Below, piece after piece: positions 27,772-36,288 of a DNA stretch of 64,000 nucleotides. The DNA comes from Bryobacteraceae bacterium. GTDB lineage: Bacteria > Acidobacteriota > Terriglobia > Bryobacterales > Bryobacteraceae. The notes beneath the pieces are model-generated. The model had not been told where the DNA came from, made no database searches, and saw only the letters and a list, made by a program, of their open reading frames with translations. The stretch lies in the NCBI GenBank assembly GCA_025056455.1, contig JANWVY010000001.1, positions 1 to 64,000 on the forward strand, written 5' to 3'. The position numbers and the translations under genes are program-made. Each line of letters opens with the position of its first letter. The first letter of the stretch is position 1.

Positions 27772-27791
27772 GTCGAATCGGCGACTTTGTA

Positions 27792-27820
27792 TTGACAGTG
27801 TAGCGGCAGAGGGCTACACT
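27792..27820 (+). promoter_or_regulatory. Sigma70-like promoter spanned by an 8-8-8 palindrome
   Basis: TTGACA at 27792-27797 and TACACT at 27815-27820 are separated by exactly 17 bases and point right, towards the Oar-like gene at 27876. A perfect palindrome, AGTGTAGC-N8-GCTACACT (27797-27820), covers the whole spacer and the -10 hexamer. A protein bound here would block polymerase. The neighbouring GntR regulator is the obvious candidate. Confidence 0.65.
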
Positions 27821-27829
27821 TGCAACCAG

Positions 27830-27847
27830 AAACTGATATTCCAGTTT
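27830..27847. promoter_or_regulatory. Second palindrome downstream of the promoter
   Basis: AAACTG-ATATTC-CAGTTT is a perfect 6-bp-arm inverted repeat starting ten bases after the -10 hexamer, so it covers or closely follows the expected transcription start. Its sequence differs from the upstream palindrome. It may be a second operator or the site of another regulator. Confidence 0.45.
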
Positions 27848-27875
27848 TCAGATCGAAGAACGGAAGTGATTCTCC

Positions 27876-30800
27876 ATGCTGAAGGGTCGTCTTCAAACTC
27901 TCCACGCTGCGCTTGCCCCGGCCATCCTCCTGGCCCTCTCCGCCTTTTCCGCTTTGAGCCAGAACATCACGGGCTCCATCCTCGGAGTCGTGACCGACGC
28001 CACGAAAGCCGCAATTGCGGGAGCCGATATCGAAATCACCAATCGCGACACGAATCAATCGACCCGGGTCAAGTCCAACGACAGCGGTTTGTTCGAAGCG
28101 GTGTATCTGCGACCAGGCACCTACCGCGTCAGCGTGAGCGCACCCGGTTTTAAAACGGCGGTTCGCGATTCTCTTACGCTGCGGGTTGAGGACCGCCTCC
28201 GTCTCGATTTTCAGCTGGAGGTTGGGGATGCAACAACCACCGTCCAGGTGACGGGGGAGGCGCCTGTCATTGAAACCGAGAACGCGTCTCTCGGCCAAGT
28301 GGTGACCTCAAAAGCAGTGCAGGAGATTCCCATCCGAGGGCGAAATATTTTCGATCTTGTGGGGCTGGCAGCAGGAGTTCAGGTCAACCCTCGCGCGATT
28401 GGGGGTGTGGCTTCGACAGGGGACAATGCTGCGCCGCTCTTTGTGCAGTCGGACATTTCCATCAATGGTGGCCGTTTCCGCACGAACGATTTTCTCGTGG
28501 ATGGCGTTTCTGTGATGCTGCCCGAAAACAACAACTTTGCCTTTTCCCCTTCCCCTGACGGCACACAGGAGTTCAAAGTCCTCACCAACAGTTTTGGCCC
28601 GCAGTTTGGCCGTAGCGGGGGTGGCACGGTGAACGTGGTGACGCGCGGAGGATCGAACGAATTTCACGGCACGGTGTATGAGTTTTTCCGGAATGACCGG
28701 CTGCGGGCAAACAACTTTTTTGCGAACGCTCGGGGACAGGCCCGCGGCAAATTCACCTTCAACCAGTTTGGAGCAGCTGCCGGCGGACCGGTCGTCCGAA
28801 ACAAGACGTTTTTCTTTTTCGACTACATGGGGCATCGCGAACGCGTTGCAGGCGGCGCTGGAATTGCCACTGTGCCCTCGGCTCTAGAACGTGCAGGAGA
28901 TTTTTCGCAGAGCCGGAATCGAAATGGCGATTTGGTGATCATTTATAACCCCTTCACGACACGCTCTGCGCCGGGTGGTTTCGTCCGCGATCCTTTTCCT
29001 GGTAACGTGATTCCGCTATCGGTGCAAAGCCGCGTGGGACGGAATTTGGCGGCGTTTTACCCCAATGCCAACACGGAAGGTGAGGGCCCGGCGCGGATCA
29101 ACAATCTACTCTGGGCGCCCAGAAATTTCATCAACAGCGATCAGTGGTCGGCCCGAATCGACCACCGCTTCTCGGACCGGCTGGGTTTGTTCGGGCGGCT
29201 AACGCGCAATACAGGCAACAGTGGAGGCAACGGTCCGTACAACAATATTGCCGACCCGGTCCTGGGGGTCATCGTGAACCGTGTGGTCAACGGAGTCGTG
29301 AACACGACAGCCGTGCTCTCGCCGGCGCGCATTTTGAACCTTCGCGCCGGCGTCACCCGGCGTTTTGAAGGCCGGACGCCGCTGGCGGCAGGCAAGGTCA
29401 ACCTCACGGAACTGGGGTTTTCGCCCACGATTGCCGCGGCCGCTCAGGAACAGCTCTTCCCGGCAACGACGGTGGCGAACTACACCGGACTTGGGACGCC
29501 GAGCGGAGACCGTATCCGGCGCGGTAACACGATCTATACGGTTGTAGCGGAACAAACGGAAATTCGCGGACGGCATACACTGGTTTATGGCGCGGACATC
29601 CGGATGTACGATCAGACTCCGTTTCAGGGAGGCACGCCGTCGGGCAATTACAGTTTTGGTTTGGCGCAAACCCAGGGCCCGAATCCGCTGATCCCGTCGC
29701 TGACAGCGGGTAATGGGCTTGCTTCTTTACTCACGGGTTTTGGTACGGGCAACATCAACCTGGTGCCGGCTCTGGCGATCCGGAACATGTACTATGCGCT
29801 GTTTTTCAACGACGACATCAAACTGGGCCGGCTGACGCTCAACGCCGGACTGCGCTGGGATTATGAGCAACCTCGTACAGAACGCTACAACCGTTTTGGC
29901 AATTTCGACTTCCAGGCCCCCTTCCCTGTGCAAGTTCCCGGCTATAACAATCCGCCGGGGGTGATTCGTTTTGCTGGGCGCGATGGATTGCCTCGCGGTC
30001 AGTTCGATCCGACCTATACCAATTTCGGGCCGCGGTTTGGTCTTGCCTACCGGTTATCCGACCGTACAGTGCTCCGGTCCGGCTACGCAATCTTTTTCGC
30101 GCCGCGCTTTGGCACCACCTCAGGGCAAGGTTTTGGCGCACCTGGCGCCGACGTCAATACGCCCTGGATTTCTTCGCTCGATGGCGTCACTCCGCTCAAC
30201 CTGCTCGACAATCCGTTTCCCACAGGCTTGCTGCAACCTCCCACGCGCGAAGTCGAGCGCCTGCAGATGGGCTTGGGGGTGACGATTATGGACCGGGGCA
30301 ATCGCTCCAACATTTATAACCAGCAATGGAATTTCACGCTCCAGCAGGAGTTGCGCGGCGGGTTGCTGCTTGAAGCCTCCTATGCCGGAAACAAAGGGAC
30401 ACGGCTTCCGATCTCCATCGACTTCAACGCCGTGGATCCGCGTTTTCAGGCTCTTGGCGCGCAGCTAAACGAGCAAGTGCCAAATCCTTTCTTCGGGACG
30501 ACGACGGTGGGCCCGCTGGCGCAGCGCACAGTGAGCCGCCTCACCCTTCTCCGCCCGTATCCGCATTATGGCACGATCGGAACGTTCAACCCGGCCGTGG
30601 CGCAAAATCTCGGTTCCTCCATTTACCATTCCGCCCAACTCCGGCTGGAAAAGCGGTTTTCTGGCGGAAACACATTCGTGATCGCCTACACAAACTCGAA
30701 GCTGATTGACAATGGTTCTGGCCGTATCTTCGGGGAAACAGCGTTTACGCCACCGGTGCAAAATCAGTATGACCTGCGCGCCGAGCGGGGGCTTTCCGAA

Positions 30801-31355
30801 GGCGACATCTCTCAGCGCCTGGTGGTGAGTCACAGCGTCGATCTTCCCTTTGGCAAAGGGCGGAGGTTTTTGAGTAGCGCCGGACGGGGAGTGAATTTCC
30901 TACTGGGTGGCTGGTCGCTAAGCGGTGTGGCAACCTGGAACCGCGGTTTTCCGCTCGCGCTGACCTCGATAGGCAACAGCGGTGTGGGTTCGGCCGTTTT
31001 GCGTCCTAACAGTACGGGGAAGTCCGCCAAATTGAGCGGTGCCCCGCAAACACGCCTGAACCGTTACTTCGATATTTCGCAATTCACGCCCCCGCCCGCG
31101 TTTACTTTTGGCAACGTGGGGCGCACTTTGCCCGACGTCAGGGGGCCGAGCCGGCGCAACTATGACCTTGCCCTCCAGAAAAATTTCCTGGTAAGAGAGC
31201 CTGTCTCGATTGCCTTCCGCGGCGAGGCCTTCAATCTCACGAACACACCCTATTTCTTTACGCCCGGAGAGGGCCTGGGCACGCCAACCTTTGGCGTGAT
31301 CACAGCAGCCTCGGGGGATCGCACAGTTCAGTTTTCGCTTAAGGTCTTGTTCTAA
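27876..31355 (+). CDS. Oar-like TonB-dependent receptor with carboxypeptidase-regulatory domain
   Basis: A 1159-residue outer-membrane receptor of the same class as the one at 6575-9856. A signal peptide (ALAPAILLALSAFSALS) precedes the regulatory-like domain NITGSILGVVTDATKAAIAG, about 28-120. The plug region has VQEIPIRGRNIFDLVGLA and EFKVLTNSFGPQFGRSGGG; the barrel runs to the terminal FSLKVLF. The last base of its TAA stop is the first base of the next ATG, so the BNR protein is coupled to it. It lies opposite the GntR operon, which points to import of a carbohydrate-derived compound. Confidence 0.93.
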   Translation: MLKGRLQTLHAALAPAILLALSAFSALSQNITGSILGVVTDATKAAIAGADIEITNRDTNQSTRVKSNDSGLFEAVYLRPGTYRVSVSAPGFKTAVRDSLTLRVEDRLRLDFQLEVGDATTTVQVTGEAPVIETENASLGQVVTSKAVQEIPIRGRNIFDLVGLAAGVQVNPRAIGGVASTGDNAAPLFVQSDISINGGRFRTNDFLVDGVSVMLPENNNFAFSPSPDGTQEFKVLTNSFGPQFGRSGGGTVNVVTRGGSNEFHGTVYEFFRNDRLRANNFFANARGQARGKFTFNQFGAAAGGPVVRNKTFFFFDYMGHRERVAGGAGIATVPSALERAGDFSQSRNRNGDLVIIYNPFTTRSAPGGFVRDPFPGNVIPLSVQSRVGRNLAAFYPNANTEGEGPARINNLLWAPRNFINSDQWSARIDHRFSDRLGLFGRLTRNTGNSGGNGPYNNIADPVLGVIVNRVVNGVVNTTAVLSPARILNLRAGVTRRFEGRTPLAAGKVNLTELGFSPTIAAAAQEQLFPATTVANYTGLGTPSGDRIRRGNTIYTVVAEQTEIRGRHTLVYGADIRMYDQTPFQGGTPSGNYSFGLAQTQGPNPLIPSLTAGNGLASLLTGFGTGNINLVPALAIRNMYYALFFNDDIKLGRLTLNAGLRWDYEQPRTERYNRFGNFDFQAPFPVQVPGYNNPPGVIRFAGRDGLPRGQFDPTYTNFGPRFGLAYRLSDRTVLRSGYAIFFAPRFGTTSGQGFGAPGADVNTPWISSLDGVTPLNLLDNPFPTGLLQPPTREVERLQMGLGVTIMDRGNRSNIYNQQWNFTLQQELRGGLLLEASYAGNKGTRLPISIDFNAVDPRFQALGAQLNEQVPNPFFGTTTVGPLAQRTVSRLTLLRPYPHYGTIGTFNPAVAQNLGSSIYHSAQLRLEKRFSGGNTFVIAYTNSKLIDNGSGRIFGETAFTPPVQNQYDLRAERGLSEGDISQRLVVSHSVDLPFGKGRRFLSSAGRGVNFLLGGWSLSGVATWNRGFPLALTSIGNSGVGSAVLRPNSTGKSAKLSGAPQTRLNRYFDISQFTPPPAFTFGNVGRTLPDVRGPSRRNYDLALQKNFLVREPVSIAFRGEAFNLTNTPYFFTPGEGLGTPTFGVITAASGDRTVQFSLKVLF

Positions 31356-33202
31356 TGTCACGCTCGCGTTTCCTTGTCCTTGCTGTCATCCCTTCGCTCG
31401 TCGCAGCCAATCCCGATTGGCGCGATATCCGTCAAGGACGAGAAATTCCCACGGAAACCTACGCCGATCAGCCTTACGTGGTGAAGACCGATGATGGCGC
31501 TTGGCTGGTCTGTTTAACGACGGGATCTGGGCGCGAGGGAGAACCAGGACAACATGTGGTGACGATGCGCAGCCGCGATCAAGGCCGGACCTGGGAAAAA
31601 CCGGTCGATGTGGAGCCGGCCAGCGGGCCCGAGGCTTCCTACGCGGTTATGCTCAAAACGCCGTCCGGCCGCATTTATATTTTTTACAACCACAACACCG
31701 ATAATGTGCGCCAAGTCCTGGGCGACGATCCTCCTTACAAAGATCGCATCGTGCGCCGGGTTGACAGTTTAGGCCACTTTGTCTTCAAGTACTCGGATGA
31801 CCACGGCCGCTCCTGGTCACCGCGGCGTTATGAGATTCCGCAACGGGATTTTGAAATCGATGAACGCAACGTCTACCAAGGCAAACTGAAATTTTTTTGG
31901 AATGTCGGCCGCCCGTTTACCTTCCGGGGCGTTGCTTACGTACCGATTCACAAGGTCGGCGGGCTGGGCGAAGGGTTTTTCACCTCAAGCGAGGGGGCAC
32001 TGCTCCGCAGTGAGAACCTGCTCACCGAGCAAGATCCGGAAAAAATCCGCTGGGAAACGTTGCCCGAAGGGAAAGTCGGTTTACGCACGCCGGCTGGAAC
32101 GGGTGGTCCAGTGGCCGAAGAACAAAGTTTCTCAGTATTAAGCGATGGTTCATTTTTTGTCGTCTACCGCACAATTGATGGGCATCCCGTTTATTCCTAT
32201 AGCCGTAATCAGGGGCGCAGCTGGGATCCGCCGCAGTATATGCGCTACGCCGACGGGAGGCTCATCAAACATCCGCGGGCGGCGAATTTTGCTTGGCGCT
32301 GTGAGAATGGCAAATACCTTTACTGGTTCCACAATCATGGCGGGCGTTTCATCCGTGATCACCCTCGCCGGCGCACCCTTGCCTACGAAGACCGCAATCC
32401 GGTGTGGCTAGCAGCGGGCGAAGAAGTGGATTCGCCCCAAGGGAAAGTGATCCGCTGGTCGCAGCCCGAAATTGTCCTCTACGATGACGACCCTGTGATT
32501 CGCATCAGCTATCCTGACTTGATCGAGGATCAAGGAAAGTATTTCCTCACAGAAACGCAGAAAGATGTCGCCCGGGTCCACGAGATTGATTCTCAGCTCA
32601 TTGAAGGACTGTTTCGCCAGTTTGAGAACCGGGAGCTCACCACCCAGGGATTGCTGCTTGCGCTGCCGGTCCGGGGCCCGATGCCGAAGGCTGCACCTTT
32701 GCCCGCCTTGCCTCTGTTTGTCCGGCGCTCCACAACACGGCATGACTACGGGACGGAAGACCTGCGCTCTGGCGTCAGCATCGAAGTACGGCTTCAATTG
32801 CTTCGCCTCGATCCGGGGCAAATCTTGCTTGATAACCGTACGCCTGACGGGCGGGGATTTGTTCTGCAAACGGCAGCAAGCGCTGCGGTAGAACTTCAGC
32901 TGCACGACGGGCGTACATCGGCGCGACTGCTGTCCGATCCTGGCGTACTGCGGGTCGGGACACCTCATCATGTCGTGGCCATTGTCGACGGTGGACCAAA
33001 AGTGATGAGTTTCGTTTTGGACGGAAAACTTCAAGACGGCGGCGAGGCGCGTCAGTTTGGATGGCAGCGGTTCAACCCGAACCTGCTTTCCATAAACGGG
33101 AGCCCGGAGCTGCGCATCGGCCCGGGCGTTCGCACGGTGAGGATCTATGGCCGCGCACTGCGAACCTCGGAAGCCATTGGTAACTGGCGCAGTGGGCAGT
33201 AG
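31355..33202 (+). CDS. Exported BNR/sialidase-like beta-propeller protein
   Basis: A 615-residue protein. A signal peptide (FLVLAVIPSLVAANP) is followed by a propeller-like region with Asp-box repeats: SRDQGRTWEKP, SDDHGRSWSPRRY and SRNQGRSWDPPQY, each with the SxDxGxxW pattern. The C-terminal part (about 450-610, with GVSIEVRLQLLRLDPGQILL and SFVLDGKL) looks like a LamG/ConA-type sugar-binding domain. BNR propellers occur in sialidases and other glycoside hydrolases; the catalytic sialidase residues are not evident, so activity is open. It overlaps the receptor gene by one base and probably works on the same glycan. Confidence 0.82.
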   Translation: MSRSRFLVLAVIPSLVAANPDWRDIRQGREIPTETYADQPYVVKTDDGAWLVCLTTGSGREGEPGQHVVTMRSRDQGRTWEKPVDVEPASGPEASYAVMLKTPSGRIYIFYNHNTDNVRQVLGDDPPYKDRIVRRVDSLGHFVFKYSDDHGRSWSPRRYEIPQRDFEIDERNVYQGKLKFFWNVGRPFTFRGVAYVPIHKVGGLGEGFFTSSEGALLRSENLLTEQDPEKIRWETLPEGKVGLRTPAGTGGPVAEEQSFSVLSDGSFFVVYRTIDGHPVYSYSRNQGRSWDPPQYMRYADGRLIKHPRAANFAWRCENGKYLYWFHNHGGRFIRDHPRRRTLAYEDRNPVWLAAGEEVDSPQGKVIRWSQPEIVLYDDDPVIRISYPDLIEDQGKYFLTETQKDVARVHEIDSQLIEGLFRQFENRELTTQGLLLALPVRGPMPKAAPLPALPLFVRRSTTRHDYGTEDLRSGVSIEVRLQLLRLDPGQILLDNRTPDGRGFVLQTAASAAVELQLHDGRTSARLLSDPGVLRVGTPHHVVAIVDGGPKVMSFVLDGKLQDGGEARQFGWQRFNPNLLSINGSPELRIGPGVRTVRIYGRALRTSEAIGNWRSGQ

Positions 33203-33226
33203 AGTGAACGGCGAACGGGGCGGAAG

Positions 33227-35242
33227 TTATGGCTTCCTGATCGGGCTACTGGTCTCCAGGCCTTGGGGCAACTTGACGGGCCCTTGCGAGAGTCCCTGGT
33301 GTGCTAGATAGCGGTAATAGGCTCGCAAGAGAATCGCTGTCGCGTTCCGGTGTGGAGGAACATAGTCTTGAAAGAGCGGATTGCGGCCGAATTTCTTTTC
33401 CTGCTTCCTCCAAAAGTCTTGCCAGTCAATCTCGCTGGTATTTAGCAGCTCTTCATTGATAGCCTTTAGCAGCGGATCATTGATGGTGTGCGAGCCGGCG
33501 CCTCGGGTGGCGATCATCTGCGCCGACCAGGAGCGGTTCATGACCTGATCGACGTTTTCCATGCCCCAGCAACTGCCTAAGTAAACCAAACGTGCCTGCG
33601 GGGCCAGAAACTCTAAAGTTTGCTCCAAGTGGTAGGCATGGCCGCGATGCACGAAGACGTTGGGCTGCCAGCCGCGCTTTTGCAGCTCCTGCGTCACGAG
33701 CAGGTGGCGATCCCGAGCGGAGGTTCCCGTTGCCGTCTCCGCTCTCACGGCATCAAACGGGACGTTCGCGAAAATCTCGATTCGTTTTCCTCGAGCTGCG
33801 CCTGTCACTTGAACCCAAGCACCATGGTCGACCAGGGTCCATCCGTCAGCGTGTTCATAGTGGCGCCGGAACTGGCGGTAGGATTCGACACCGTCATCGT
33901 CGTTGTAGAAGAAGTAACGGTGGACGGAGACGCGGCCAGGACCGAAGAGATTCTCGGTTGCCAGGCTCCGTGGTTCTTCGAAATACGGGGAAAACGGCCG
34001 CGCGAGTTCTTTGAGGGACGCACGGTCCGGCAGGCGTATGGAAAGCCGGAACGCAAGCAGCCCGTATAAACCAGCTCCTGACTGGGACTCCTCCTCCACA
34101 GCGGCAGCCATGGCCTGTAGCAGGTCTCGGTCTTGGGTTCGCTCGACAATTTCCGCAGCGAGAATCAACTGCTCGAGCGGCTGTCTGGAAGTGCTGATCT
34201 GGCGCATCGACTCGCCCCATAACTTCGAGCCAGAGCCAGGCGTTAGAGCGGAAAGTAAAGCGCTCGCCCGGCGATAGCTCAGAACAAGATCCAGGAAAAC
34301 GCGTACCGCCTCCCTTTCGTCTGATTCGAACCAGGTGCCCGGCTTTGACCCCCGTAACTTGGGAATGAGCGCCTTGAAAACAGCCTCGAACGCTTCTTTG
34401 CTCATTTCGCGGCGCCCGTTAACAAGCAGGGCGATGAGCGCTTGGGGAGAACATTGATGCAGGTCGAGCTCAGAGACGCGGCTTTGGCGCAGTTCGACGA
34501 GTAATCTCTGGCAAAAACGTTCGAGAGATCGCCGGATGGCGGGCGAGTGGCGATGGGCAAGGAGGGTCTGAAAATAGCGGAGTGGATTGCGGGCCGCGCC
34601 GAGCGCCGCTTCCCAGCCGAGCAGGTCCAAGACAGGCACCAGCGAAGCAAGTCGCAGGCTCGTGGGGCGATCTAGATCCCGGCGGGTGGCGATATCGATC
34701 AGGACGGGCGCCCAGGGGAGCGGAATCCTGCCAAGTTGCTCGCGAAGCGACCGCCCAGTTCGCGTTTCCGCGCTTGCCAAAGCGTACGCCTCGGCCGGCT
34801 CAAGGGCGATGGCTTCGGCAAGGATTTTTTGCCAAAAGGGAAACTGCTCGGAGAATTCTGGAAAGGCTCGAAGGGCGAGACTGGGATGCTGACGGGCGGC
34901 AGCAAGCATTAGACTTTCCGCCACTTCGGGGCTCGTTTCAAGGGTTGCGCTAGCCAGCTCGCAAGCAACCTGCAACGGTGTCTCGCCTACCCAGGGCTTG
35001 CTCACAGCCTCGGGCAACCAGTCAAGAGCCAGGCGTTTATCCAGGCTGAGAGCAGCAAACCAAGCGACCTTAAAAATATGCTCGCGCTGGGCTGGGCTCA
35101 AGACAGAAAGACAGGCGAACGCAAGGTGCGGTTCGGTAGAGCTCCGCCGCTGGAGTTCGGTAAAGGTGTGAGCGGTGCAAGTTCTTTGGGTGAGGGCCTG
35201 GGGCGATTCTAGCCAGGCCGGGTTTGGAGTTCCAAGCAGCAT
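33227..35242 (-). CDS. Caspase-like (CHAT-like) putative cysteine peptidase with helical N-terminus
   Basis: A 671-residue protein. Residues 1-430 are almost all amphipathic helix without a family I know. The C-terminal part (about 435-650) has the order of a caspase-type fold: strand YFFYNDDDGVESY, strand KRIEIFANVPFD, then VFVHRGHAYHL with H535. A helix, and the strand LVYLGSCWG with C558, follow. The His and Cys, 23 residues apart, could form a catalytic dyad. A similar HRGHSYH...LGSCGG pattern occurs in uncharacterised Bacteroidota proteins as I recall. No signal peptide is present. It is last in a leftward row after the CPBP protease and the FAD enzyme. Peptidase activity is inference. 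Confidence 0.62.
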   Translation of the reverse strand: MLLGTPNPAWLESPQALTQRTCTAHTFTELQRRSSTEPHLAFACLSVLSPAQREHIFKVAWFAALSLDKRLALDWLPEAVSKPWVGETPLQVACELASATLETSPEVAESLMLAAARQHPSLALRAFPEFSEQFPFWQKILAEAIALEPAEAYALASAETRTGRSLREQLGRIPLPWAPVLIDIATRRDLDRPTSLRLASLVPVLDLLGWEAALGAARNPLRYFQTLLAHRHSPAIRRSLERFCQRLLVELRQSRVSELDLHQCSPQALIALLVNGRREMSKEAFEAVFKALIPKLRGSKPGTWFESDEREAVRVFLDLVLSYRRASALLSALTPGSGSKLWGESMRQISTSRQPLEQLILAAEIVERTQDRDLLQAMAAAVEEESQSGAGLYGLLAFRLSIRLPDRASLKELARPFSPYFEEPRSLATENLFGPGRVSVHRYFFYNDDDGVESYRQFRRHYEHADGWTLVDHGAWVQVTGAARGKRIEIFANVPFDAVRAETATGTSARDRHLLVTQELQKRGWQPNVFVHRGHAYHLEQTLEFLAPQARLVYLGSCWGMENVDQVMNRSWSAQMIATRGAGSHTINDPLLKAINEELLNTSEIDWQDFWRKQEKKFGRNPLFQDYVPPHRNATAILLRAYYRYLAHQGLSQGPVKLPQGLETSSPIRKP

Positions 35243-35298
35243 AGTTTGGGTTGCGCAAGCCCTCTACGGTTTCAGCTCTTAGCTTATCGCGGCCAGCT

Positions 35299-36288
35299 CT
35301 AGACGAAGAACACCCGCCAAGTGGTCACAACCAAGGCGTGGGTCACGGCAGCCGCAAGGACACTCTTGGCTTTTGAATAGGCCAGCCCGTAGAAGACGCC
35401 GCAAATCGCTGCGACCAGCGCAAAGCGCCAGTTGGGGAATTGCCGGAAACCGAGGTGAGCCAGTCCGAAGATGACCGAAGTCAAAGCGAGGCCAGCCCAG
35501 CTGTGGCCTGTCATCTGCTCAAGGATTGGCTGGAGCATTCCCCGGAAGAAAAACTCTTCGGCCAGACCCACCACCCACAGAAAGCCCAAAAAGGTGGCAA
35601 CCGTTAGGAGTGGCGTGCGTAGCGTCCAGGGGGCAGGCTGGTGCACAACGCCGAGAGCGAAGGAGAGCAGCAGAACTGGCGGCAGGGCGCAGATGTAATA
35701 GAAGAAACCGGTCCGCCACTGCCGTGCCGCCGGCACGAAACCAAACTCAGGCGTCTGACTAGCGGACAATCGCACAGCTGATACCAACAAGCGAATCCAC
35801 ATCAGCCGGCCTAAGATGTCGAGCGGCGGCCGCTGAGCGGGATTCTCATAGATCACGGTGAAAGTTTTGCTCGCATAGACGCTGGCGGCAAAGGCAAGAA
35901 ACAACAAATCACTGACGGGATGTTTTGGTAACAGCCTCCGCCAGAACACGGCGCCCGAGGCCAGCGTTGCCAGCGTCGCCAGATGCCGGACTTCGAAGGT
36001 TCCTAAAGCAAGGCTCAGGACCAGGTAGGGAGCGACCGCGCTCAGCACGAGAAGTAAGGAAGTTTTCCCAGTCAAGCCTTGGAGCCAGGCAAGGACGCTC
36101 GGAAACCCAGCGGCGGCATACAGCGCGATTTCGAGCAGCAGCGCAGGCAATACCGCAACGGTCCAGGATAGCGAAAATTCCTTGTGTCGGGCATAGAGCA
36201 GGCCCAAGCCAGCGCCGAGAACCCACAACACGGCGACCGTCCCAAAGTAGGAGCGGAGACCCGCGATCGTATACCGCGAGTGCCTCAT
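35299..36288 (-). CDS. CPBP-family intramembrane metalloprotease
   Basis: A 329-residue membrane protein with about eight spans. Start ATG 36288 overlaps the stop of the FAD oxidoreductase (ATGA); an in-frame start further upstream lies within that gene. The CPBP (Abi/CAAX-like) domain is at the C-terminus (about 220-329). It has EEFFFRGMLQ, the EExxxR motif; VIFGLAHLGF, the FxxxH motif; and a last histidine in AVTHALV. All zinc ligands appear present. Relatives process prenylated or bacteriocin-linked peptides or act in self-protection. Here it is between an oxidoreductase and a caspase-like protein, 56 bases ahead of the latter. Confidence 0.88.
   Translation of the reverse strand: MRHSRYTIAGLRSYFGTVAVLWVLGAGLGLLYARHKEFSLSWTVAVLPALLLEIALYAAAGFPSVLAWLQGLTGKTSLLLVLSAVAPYLVLSLALGTFEVRHLATLATLASGAVFWRRLLPKHPVSDLLFLAFAASVYASKTFTVIYENPAQRPPLDILGRLMWIRLLVSAVRLSASQTPEFGFVPAARQWRTGFFYYICALPPVLLLSFALGVVHQPAPWTLRTPLLTVATFLGFLWVVGLAEEFFFRGMLQPILEQMTGHSWAGLALTSVIFGLAHLGFRQFPNWRFALVAAICGVFYGLAYSKAKSVLAAAVTHALVVTTWRVFFV

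Noticed and set aside
32150-32411. Overlapping frames inside the BNR gene
   Set aside because: Shadows on both strands of a gene with clear Asp-box repeats; no start sites.
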